Shown: positions 15,357 through 20,990 of the stretch, piece by piece
Layout of the letters: each line of letters begins with the position of its first letter
How positions within the stretch are numbered: the stretch's first letter is position 1
NCBI GenBank assembly: GCA_964493245.1
Contig: CAZBNB010000032.1
Span: 1-20,990, forward strand
Length of the DNA stretch: 20,990 nt
From: CAZBNB01 sp964493245
GTDB taxonomy: Bacteria > Pseudomonadota > Gammaproteobacteria > Legionellales > Legionellaceae
Direction: 5' to 3'
Translations under genes and position numbers: made by a program
The notes under the pieces: model-generated
Database searches by the model: none
Told to the model about the DNA's origin: nothing
What the model saw: only the letters and a program-made list of their open reading frames with translations

Positions 15357-15839
15357 TCAGGGTGTGTCATCATGGTCCCATAACTCACCGGAACCAAATT
15401 GCTCGATTGGCGCATCTTTAAATTTTGGTAAATTATCATCAAAATTAACTATTCTATTCACATACCATATATGTCTAATCGGTTTAAATGACGCGGGGAT
15501 TGGGCCTTCAAAGTAAAAATTATTCGCATTAATGCCGATGCCTGCCTGTTTATCTGGCTCAAGAGAAATCCCATAAATAAGGCTGTGACAAGATTGACAA
15601 CGTAAGAGTTTTGCATTGTTTCGAATTATTTCTTCAAGATGATCACTCCCTGCCGTTATCTTGAGACTTGCCATTAAATAACCTGCCGTCCAGGCATAAC
15701 CTTGTTTATCGGCATCTCGCGTTGATTGTGACATGACTTCACGACATTTATTACAATGACAATATTGAGTAAAGAATGGCTCACCGTCACAACAAAACTG
15801 CACCGTACTGCAATCACACTGACCTAAATATTTAGACAT
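15357..15839 (-). CDS. GFA/CENP-V family zinc-binding protein
   Basis: A 160-residue protein with the cysteine layout of the GFA (glutathione-dependent formaldehyde-activating enzyme-like) fold: CxC at Cys8/Cys10, CHCNKCR with Cys27, Cys29 and Cys32, and LRCQSCHS with Cys81 and Cys84. In the family these ligate one structural and one catalytic zinc, and many members are small cytoplasmic enzymes of unknown substrate. The usual CxCGxV is here CDCSTV and the usual CxxCGS is CQSCHS, so both conserved glycines are replaced. The start ATG has AAGAAGG upstream. The gene is followed by the first ABC exporter after 58 bp, so the two may form a transcript. True formaldehyde chemistry is not implied. 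Confidence 0.85.
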   Translation of the reverse strand: MSKYLGQCDCSTVQFCCDGEPFFTQYCHCNKCREVMSQSTRDADKQGYAWTAGYLMASLKITAGSDHLEEIIRNNAKLLRCQSCHSLIYGISLEPDKQAGIGINANNFYFEGPIPASFKPIRHIWYVNRIVNFDDNLPKFKDAPIEQFGSGELWDHDDTP

Positions 15840-15875
15840 ATGACAGAAACCTTCTTAAAGCGTTAAAAAATGACC

Positions 15876-15892
15876 AGGGTCTGTGTACCTAA
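15876..15892. repeat. 17-bp inverted-repeat sequence, left copy
   Basis: AGGGTCTGTGTACCTAA is found here and as its exact reverse complement at 20075-20091. It lies in the spacer upstream of the GFA-family gene and directly next to the degenerate element at 15895-15974, so it may be the outer end of that element. Confidence 0.8.
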
Positions 15893-15894
15893 CT

Positions 15895-15974
15895 GCGCTC
15901 AAATATGGCCGTTCCATCGTGCAGAGTCAACACTTACGGCGAATTTGCAGCCGTGGAAAGTTAGGTGAGCAGGC
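15895..15974 (+). repeat. Degenerate interspersed repeat, copy 1
   Basis: The stretch opens with GCGCTCAAATATGGCC and closes with GGTGAGCAGGC. The same two motifs, in the same order but on the other strand and slightly changed, bound 16730-16832 (14 of 16 and 10 of 11 bases the same). The interiors are only weakly alike. A small hairpin (ACGGC...GCCGT) sits inside. No coding frame is apparent. It occupies most of the spacer between the GFA-family gene and the deformylase gene. Confidence 0.55.
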
Positions 15975-16071
15975 TCTTAGGTATCATTCTACGATTGAAT
16001 GGCATGACAATAAAGCATCTCCCATGTTAATATTGTGCAATTATAAATCATAAATGACTCAAAGGATGATA

Positions 16072-16602
16072 ATGTCGATACAAAAAGTTGTAAAAATGGG
16101 CAATAAACAATTAGCAACACCATCACTCCCGCTTGAAAATTTCGAGAAATTCGGTCGCTCCTACCCCGGTCTTTCACAGCTCATCGACGATATGATTGAT
16201 ACCATGGTCAATGAAGGTGGTGTGGGTATTGCTGCGCCTCAAATTGGGTATAATCAGCGCGTTATTATTTTTGGTTTTGATAAAAACGAACGTTATCCAG
16301 ATGAGGAGCCCGTCCCACTGACCATATTAATTAATCCTGTCATTAAGGCACTATCTGATGAGATGGTTGATGGTTGGGAAGGATGCTTAAGCGTGCCAGG
16401 ATTGAGGGGACTCGTGCCTCGTTACAGCAAAATTGAATACAGTGGCTTTGATCCTGATGGAAACCGAATTCATTGTGTTGCTGAAGGATTTCACGCACGT
16501 AGCGTTCAACATGAATGTGATCATCTAGATGGCATTTTGTACCCACAACGATTAAAAGATTTACGTTTTTTTGGCTTTGAAGATGAGTTAAAACTATTTT
16601 AA
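16072..16602 (+). CDS. def: Peptide deformylase
   Basis: Peptide deformylase removes the formyl group from the initiator methionine of new proteins at the ribosome, using a metal ion. With the chosen ATG it has 176 residues. All three family motifs are present: GVGIAAPQ at 50-57, EGCLSVPG with metal ligand Cys105, and QHECDHLDG with His147, catalytic Glu148 and His151. The start at 16072 has AAAGGA five bases upstream. An in-frame ATG at 16054 adds six residues without a ribosome site, and 16066 is also possible. The gene is not beside fmt, its usual partner in gammaproteobacteria, so it may be a second deformylase copy. It stands alone between oppositely transcribed genes and between two inverted repeat copies. 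Confidence 0.94.
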   Translation: MSIQKVVKMGNKQLATPSLPLENFEKFGRSYPGLSQLIDDMIDTMVNEGGVGIAAPQIGYNQRVIIFGFDKNERYPDEEPVPLTILINPVIKALSDEMVDGWEGCLSVPGLRGLVPRYSKIEYSGFDPDGNRIHCVAEGFHARSVQHECDHLDGILYPQRLKDLRFFGFEDELKLF

Positions 16603-16616
16603 GGAGAGTGTTCATC

Positions 16617-16700
16617 TAACTGTGTCATCCCGCTAGTCACTTCAAGCCCAAATTAAGTCGACCGTCGAAATATATTTGTAGCTGTGAGATGACACAGTTA
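16617..16700. repeat. 84-bp element with perfect 13-bp inverted ends
   Basis: TAACTGTGTCATC at 16617-16629 is exactly complemented by GATGACACAGTTA at 16688-16700, with a 58-bp interior. It begins 14 bp after the deformylase stop. The layout suits a small non-coding element of MITE type, or a long-loop structure at the end of the deformylase message. The loop is long for an intrinsic terminator and no T-run follows. Clear flanking target duplications were not seen. Confidence 0.65.
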
Positions 16701-16729
16701 TTTAAACACTACCCAAGATAAATGTTCAT

Positions 16730-16832
16730 GCCTACTCACCGAGCGGCTTATTTTTTCATTTTGAGATAAATTCGTCCTTAAGCCGTTCGTGACCTCGCTC
16801 TTGAGCCTCGAAAAAAGGTCGTATTTGAGCGC
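16730..16832 (-). repeat. Degenerate interspersed repeat, copy 2 (inverted relative to copy 1)
   Basis: On the minus strand it begins GCGCTCAAATACGACC and ends GGTGAGTAGGC, as does copy 1 at 15895-15974 on the plus strand. It contains an 11-bp hairpin, CGAGCGGCTTA (16740-16750) with TAAGCCGTTCG (16779-16789), with one mismatch that would pair as G-U. Just outside, AATGTTCATGCCT (16721-16733) resembles AATGTTCACGCCT at 20973-20985. Confidence 0.55.
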
Positions 16833-16847
16833 GTTTTGCATAAAATG

Positions 16848-18095
16848 CTAGTTAATAGAGCAATTTATCGCGTTCGAATTAGGTCGATTTAATATTCGAC
16901 AAATATGCCTCACATCAGCCGGACTCAGATCTCTCAAGAAAGGGAAATGACGCGTGTCATTCTTGGTGATTGCATCGTATAATTCATTCAACAATTGCTG
17001 CACTTCTTTAATCTTAGCTTCCGTGCCGTGGAGGGCTGTTTTAGTTTTCGCGCTAGGATTAAATAAACTCGGTGTAGAATTGTTAGTTGATTCCAGCGTT
17101 GTTGGTATAACGGAGAAATATTGACTCATGACATTTAAACGGTTAATCAATTCCTCTGCTTCATTCTCTCTTGAAAACGTTGCGTCTTGTAATACCCAGT
17201 GGATTTGCTGTAATTGACCCACAACGCTTTTAATGATTGGGCACTGATCGTTATTAAGCATAAAAGGTTCCGTGCTTTCGGTAGACAGGCCATCGATCAA
17301 TTGAGGTGGTACAGACCAGAAAACACGCGTACCCTCCTTACTTATTGGCTCTCGATAATGCAATATTTGGCCAGATTTCTTTTTATGCTCTTGCAAATTT
17401 CCTTCACTATGCAGAAGAATCTCTTCTGTTTTGCCACTGAGCCTCGGAATCGCAGGGGATTGTGCTGTTAACGCCTGAATTTGTTCGGAATTTAAAACAA
17501 CACTTAATGCTTCAACAGCGCGAGATTTACATGTTTTGGCTCTTCGAAAATGAACTGGTGACCAATTAAATTGCAAGCCTGGGCGTATTTCAAATGCGCG
17601 CAATCGAGAAACTCTATCTTGAGCCTCTGCTTGCTTTTTTTCGTATTGAAAAATCTTCTTTGATTCAGCTTCATAACGATAAATGCGAAATTTATCTGCC
17701 GCCGTTAAGTTCAAGGCGGTAGCCGCTTCTTCAATCGCTGCATTTTCATCAGACTCAATTTGTCTCAAATGAGCCACCAATTTATCATATTGATCTTTAT
17801 TGAGCTCGTATGTATGCCCATGCAGTCCATGTCCGCGATCTAAATAACGTGTCTCTTCATGGCGAAATTTACCATGATTGCCTAAAAAGCTAACATCCAA
17901 ACTGATTTTTTTTTTGATTTTTCTTGTCATGGAATCAGGGGATTCCGTAGCGGGCATGCCATAATATCCCCAAGTATCAACGACCTCAAGTTTCTGACTA
18001 ACTGCATCTAATTGCGATAATAACAAGCAGGCGTGCCAATTAGGTCCTGAATCAAGTGTTGCATCCATCGAACAATAAGTTACGGTGTATATCAT
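16848..18095 (-). CDS. Unknown protein, possible papain-like (permuted NlpC/LRAT-type) fold
   Basis: I do not recognise this 415-residue protein. It is soluble, with no signal peptide or membrane segment. The N-terminal half has SGPNWHACLLLS with His21, then a GHGLHGHTYEL segment (His89, His92, His94), a charged helical stretch (about 98-168) and a TCKSRAVEALSVVL segment with Cys189. A histidine on an early strand and a cysteine at the start of a later helix recall permuted papain-like hydrolases, but this is a shape argument only. The C-terminal half is helical with a low-complexity Ser/Thr/Asn linker. The ATG at 18095 is preferred; a GTG at 18146 adds 17 residues. The gene starts 123 bp downstream of the second ABC exporter on the same strand and could be an effector or an accessory protein. 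Confidence 0.75.
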   Translation of the reverse strand: MIYTVTYCSMDATLDSGPNWHACLLLSQLDAVSQKLEVVDTWGYYGMPATESPDSMTRKIKKKISLDVSFLGNHGKFRHEETRYLDRGHGLHGHTYELNKDQYDKLVAHLRQIESDENAAIEEAATALNLTAADKFRIYRYEAESKKIFQYEKKQAEAQDRVSRLRAFEIRPGLQFNWSPVHFRRAKTCKSRAVEALSVVLNSEQIQALTAQSPAIPRLSGKTEEILLHSEGNLQEHKKKSGQILHYREPISKEGTRVFWSVPPQLIDGLSTESTEPFMLNNDQCPIIKSVVGQLQQIHWVLQDATFSRENEAEELINRLNVMSQYFSVIPTTLESTNNSTPSLFNPSAKTKTALHGTEAKIKEVQQLLNELYDAITKNDTRHFPFLRDLSPADVRHICRILNRPNSNAINCSIN

Positions 18096-18218
18096 ACGTC
18101 TGTCATCCACAAAAAATAAAAACGCGCTACCAACTATTTTACACACCAGTAATCACTTCGCATCGCTGGATTATGCGGACAAGCCGTAGAACGTCGAGGC
18201 AGAGAGTCGTGTATACTT

Positions 18219-20003
18219 TTAAATCATTGGCTGTTCTGGCGATTCAGGGAGAAAACCGCCAGCTTGCATGTGCCACATTTTAGCATAATGCCCATTGAGA
18301 TGGCATAATTCTTCATGTGTTCCATCTTCAATAATCTGACCTTTATCAAACACTAAAATTCGATCCATTTTAGACAGCGTCGATAAACGATGAGCAATCA
18401 CAATGGTCGTTTTTTCTTTCATGAGATGATGCAGCGCATCTTGAATGTATTTTTCAGTCACTGAATCTAAGGCTGACGTTGCTTCATCCAAAATCAAAAT
18501 CGGTGCGTTTTTTAAGATAGCCCTTGCGATAGCAATGCGTTGACGTTGGCCACCCGATAGTTTGATACCCCGCTCCCCTACCATCGATTCATAGCCATCT
18601 TTCAATTGCGTAATAAACTCATGGCAATGTGCTTTTTTAGAAGCTTCTATCACATCATGATCCGTTGCTTTAGAACAGCCATAACGGATATTTTCCATTA
18701 ACGTGCGATGAAATAAAAAAATGTCTTGTGGAATTAATGCAATATTTTCACGCAACGATGCTTGTGTCACATGATTAATATTCTGATCATCAATCGTAAT
18801 TGAACCCGACTTTACCTCAAACAACCTTAAAATAAGATTCACAAAAGTACTTTTACCACTGCCAGAAAAACCAACCAGCCCAATTTTTTCACCAGAATGA
18901 ATGAGAGTATTTTTATTTTTGAATAATTGAACACCATCGCTATAATGAAAGTCCACATTTTTAAATTGGATTTCACCTTGAGTAACGATCAATGGCATTG
19001 CGTTATTCACATCAACAATGTCATGAGCCGCATTCATAATAGAGAGAGCTTGCTTACATTTACCAATGTGTTGTGAAAAAGGAATAAATTGCTCTGCAAT
19101 AAACCATAAATTCCATAATATACTGATGGACAAAGTAATAATAAAGCTAAAGTCGCCCACCGTAACGACATTTTGACTGTACATCTTGCCAAGCATCCAC
19201 AGATTAATCCCCACAAATACGATACTACTGAGATCCCAGCATATGCGCATATAAAGAATTTTAGTGAACATATGCCTATCTTTTTGCACCGTATCAGCAA
19301 TTGAATCACCAATATAGGTGTTTTCATAATGATGCTTTGCAAACAAACGAATATTGACAATATTACCGATACTATCAACCATTTTACCAACCAAAGAGCT
19401 TCGAGCCTCAGCAAACACATGAGAAAGATTTTGAATGGGCCTCAAAAATAAAAAAGTGATAGCAAAAAATACAGCGATCCAAGCAATTAAAATCAATGCA
19501 AATATCGGATGAAGCCATAATAAAGTAGCAATCGCAATGATAAGTCCTAATATTTGCGCATACACATCATCAAAGATGATAAGGATATCAACAATCCCTG
19601 CTTGCATATCCACAACTTTATTAATTAAACTGCCAGCAAAATTATTTTGAAAATAATGATGCGAGTGTTGATTCAGATAGGCAAACATCTGCGACATCGT
19701 GTCTTGTCTAAGACTGGGAAGCAATTTAAGTTTTACCCAATCTAATAGCCGCATATCAAGACACAGAGCGCCCCACAACATAATATATAAGAAAATATAG
19801 AATTGAATGGCTACAAAAGCAGAAACCTTGTCTCCCTGAAAACTGACTACTTTATCAATAATGATTTTGAGAATATAAGGCTGTAAGGTATTAGTCACTG
19901 CCCAAAACAAAGCGACGAATGCAAAAATAGCGAGATAACCCTTGTAAGGCTTGAGAATATTGAAAATAAATGTAGTGACTGACTGATGTTTACCCTTGTT
20001 CAT
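18219..20003 (-). CDS. ABC exporter half-transporter, paralogue 2
   Basis: A 594-residue protein of the same design as paralogue 1, with six predicted membrane helices in the first 310 residues and a complete ATPase domain: Walker A Lys384, Q-loop Gln426, LSGGQ 482-486, catalytic Glu507 and H-loop His538. It aligns with paralogue 1 without gaps until the last residues, where the tails differ (ESPEQPMI against DEMDDSASQ). The membrane domains differ at many positions, so substrate range may differ, while the ATPase core is identical owing to the shared DNA tract. Both copies keep all catalytic residues, so each could form a homodimer, or the two could pair. The start MNKGKHQ corresponds to MNKNKHQ in the paralogue. 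The spacer upstream (20004-20126) holds a palindrome and the right copy of the 17-bp repeat. Confidence 0.93.
   Translation of the reverse strand: MNKGKHQSVTTFIFNILKPYKGYLAIFAFVALFWAVTNTLQPYILKIIIDKVVSFQGDKVSAFVAIQFYIFLYIMLWGALCLDMRLLDWVKLKLLPSLRQDTMSQMFAYLNQHSHHYFQNNFAGSLINKVVDMQAGIVDILIIFDDVYAQILGLIIAIATLLWLHPIFALILIAWIAVFFAITFLFLRPIQNLSHVFAEARSSLVGKMVDSIGNIVNIRLFAKHHYENTYIGDSIADTVQKDRHMFTKILYMRICWDLSSIVFVGINLWMLGKMYSQNVVTVGDFSFIITLSISILWNLWFIAEQFIPFSQHIGKCKQALSIMNAAHDIVDVNNAMPLIVTQGEIQFKNVDFHYSDGVQLFKNKNTLIHSGEKIGLVGFSGSGKSTFVNLILRLFEVKSGSITIDDQNINHVTQASLRENIALIPQDIFLFHRTLMENIRYGCSKATDHDVIEASKKAHCHEFITQLKDGYESMVGERGIKLSGGQRQRIAIARAILKNAPILILDEATSALDSVTEKYIQDALHHLMKEKTTIVIAHRLSTLSKMDRILVFDKGQIIEDGTHEELCHLNGHYAKMWHMQAGGFLPESPEQPMI
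18448..18902. repeat. Gene-conversion tract, copy in ABC paralogue 2
   Basis: This is the partner of 13740-14194 in the same orientation, 4708 bp away, with one mismatch in 455 bp. The flanking coding sequence differs both at silent sites and in amino acids. Confidence 0.92.
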
Positions 20004-20034
20004 GGCATCTCAACGCATATAGAGTCTGTTTAAA

Positions 20035-20047
20035 TTGTAGACTACAA
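20035..20047. promoter_or_regulatory. Short palindrome upstream of ABC paralogue 2
   Basis: TTGTAGACTACAA is a perfect 6-bp palindrome around one central base, 32 bp upstream of the exporter start. On the minus strand it overlaps a weak -35-like TTGTAG followed after 18 bp by TCTATA. It could be a regulator's operator over the promoter. The evidence is only symmetry and position. Confidence 0.3.
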
Positions 20048-20074
20048 GAATCATTTTGCATGTATTGTTATATT

Positions 20075-20091
20075 TTAGGTACACAGACCCT
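20075..20091. repeat. 17-bp inverted-repeat sequence, right copy
   Basis: TTAGGTACACAGACCCT is the exact reverse complement of 15876-15892. It lies between ABC paralogue 2 and the unknown gene at 20127. Unlike the left copy it is not followed by the longer degenerate element. Confidence 0.8.
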
Positions 20092-20126
20092 AAGTAAATT
20101 TCAATATTTTGTAAAAAATACCACGC

Positions 20127-20792
20127 CTACAACTGAGGAGTATTATCTTCGCTATCAGTGTCGTCATGAAAATCTTCTTTTACTCGCCTTGACTGAATAT
20201 CAAGTTTCGCCGACGGGTCTCCAGGAGTGTACCAACGGACCTTTGATCTGATATCGTTTATATCGACACCAAGACAATCTAGTGAAGGTTGTATTTTAAT
20301 CAAAATACGATTGTAAAACGCATCACATATCGTTTCACCATGTATATTAGACAGAGAGAAATCTACAATATCAATTGTTTTATCAAGCTGATTTGCACAT
20401 CTCAACATCGCAAGTCCCACGCTTTGATCGTTGCTTGGGTTCCCTGCATTTACCTCAAATTTTTTTTGTGGAAAACGATAAATTGCATGACTGGTTTCTG
20501 CGTTTTCTATTTCAGCGGCAAGGACAAGGGAGATATCTTGGTATTTTGGAAAAAAATTCGTTGTTCTATAGATGAGCTCACATAAGGTTGCCCAGCTTTT
20601 TGCTCTTAATTGTTCATCATTCGGTCTATTATTCAAAGCTTGGGAAAATTGCAGATTTAACGCAATTAATTCACTAGATGGCAAGTCACCCAAGTAAATA
20701 TTTTTATCGATACATTCATATTCACGCAGAAAATCATCAACTAAATGTAATATATTCTGGATCGGATCCATTGTGCTCTCATAAACGTTCAC
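20127..20792 (-). CDS. Unknown protein with acidic C-terminal tail
   Basis: I do not recognise this 221-residue protein. It is soluble and mixed helix/strand, without signal peptide or membrane segment, and has no motif that I can assign to an enzyme. The last 15 residues are acidic (DFHDDTDSEDN), which loosely resembles the glutamate-rich tails of some Dot/Icm substrates, though many ordinary proteins end this way. The listed start is a GTG. An ATG seven codons inside, at 20771, with GAGAG just upstream would give 214 residues and may be the true start. It lies 123 bp upstream of ABC paralogue 2 on the same strand. Confidence 0.65.
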   Translation of the reverse strand: MNVYESTMDPIQNILHLVDDFLREYECIDKNIYLGDLPSSELIALNLQFSQALNNRPNDEQLRAKSWATLCELIYRTTNFFPKYQDISLVLAAEIENAETSHAIYRFPQKKFEVNAGNPSNDQSVGLAMLRCANQLDKTIDIVDFSLSNIHGETICDAFYNRILIKIQPSLDCLGVDINDIRSKVRWYTPGDPSAKLDIQSRRVKEDFHDDTDSEDNTPQL

Positions 20793-20927
20793 GCAATGGC
20801 GTCAACTTCAGGAAAAAATGTCTTTGCGCCATCGCGAAGCAAGCCAGAGTACCGTACACAGAACCAAGATTGCTTACGCAATAACGCCTCCCAAAGAACC
20901 TCTCAGTTTTTTTACCCAGTTCTTTCT

Positions 20928-20957
20928 AGATGCCCATCCCTAGCAGCTTGGGCATCT
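20928..20957. other. Hairpin with 9-bp stem
   Basis: AGATGCCCA (20928-20936) and TGGGCATCT (20949-20957) form a perfect stem with a 12-base loop. There is no T-run on the 3' side in either direction, so a standard intrinsic terminator is not supported. It lies in the spacer at the right edge, where no gene was found between 20793 and 20990. Confidence 0.5.
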
Positions 20958-20972
20958 TAAGTTGACGTCATT

Positions 20973-20985
20973 AATGTTCACGCCT
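20973..20985. repeat. Partial end of interspersed repeat at window edge
   Basis: AATGTTCACGCCT matches 16721-16733 at 12 of 13 bases. Because it lies at the window edge, the rest of a further repeat copy may continue outside. Confidence 0.35.
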
Positions 20986-20990
20986 GTTGA

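Noticed and set aside
16343..16615. Minus-strand open frame of 90 codons opposite the deformylase
   Set aside because: It is fully antisense to the well-supported def motifs and has no protein-like features.
19034..19420. Minus-strand 128-codon frame with hydrophobic composition
   Set aside because: It is a shifted frame of the membrane domain of ABC paralogue 2; the hydrophobicity is inherited from the overlapping gene.
20928..20957. Intrinsic terminator at the right edge
   Set aside because: The stem is good, but no T-tract follows it in either orientation.

Overview
The window reads as part of a gammaproteobacterial chromosome of low to moderate GC. QueF has the long, E. coli-type architecture and the Tag protein is E. 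coli-like. The AT-rich intergenic DNA, the proteins with no familiar relatives and a giant multidomain protein make a host-associated lineage such as Legionellales/Coxiellaceae plausible. That placement is an inference from gene style; no rRNA or other marker is present.

Layout. Positions 1-11682 are one uninterrupted minus-strand reading frame that runs off the left edge (3894 codons visible, no stop). It encodes a giant protein with an N-terminal coiled coil, a very long unrecognised region, a SecA-like DEAD motor (all main motifs visible), a J-domain with an intact HPDK loop, an acidic repeat pair and an unknown C-terminal part. A near-consensus promoter lies directly upstream. After a 297-bp divergent spacer come two plus-strand housekeeping genes, tag (3-methyladenine DNA glycosylase I) and queF (preQ0 reductase). 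Then follow, on the minus strand, an ABC exporter half-transporter (13508-15298) preceded in the same direction by a small GFA-type zinc protein (15357-15839); on the plus strand, a peptide deformylase (16072-16602); and on the minus strand, an unknown protein (16848-18095), a second ABC exporter paralogous to the first (18219-20003) and another unknown protein (20127-20792).

The two ABC exporters are diverged paralogues, yet they share a 455-bp tract in the ATPase domain with a single mismatch, a clear sign of recent gene conversion. The spacers from about 15.8 kb to the right end carry short repeats: two inverted, degenerate copies of an element flank the deformylase gene, an 84-bp element has perfect 13-bp inverted ends, a 17-bp sequence recurs in inverted orientation 4.2 kb away, and a further partial end lies at the right edge.

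The most striking object is the giant SecA-like/J-domain protein. A motor related to the preprotein translocase ATPase joined to an Hsp70-recruiting J-domain suggests a protein that remodels or threads polypeptides together with an Hsp70. Whether it acts in the bacterium or as a secreted factor cannot be told from the sequence. No RNA genes, CRISPR arrays or transposase genes were seen.
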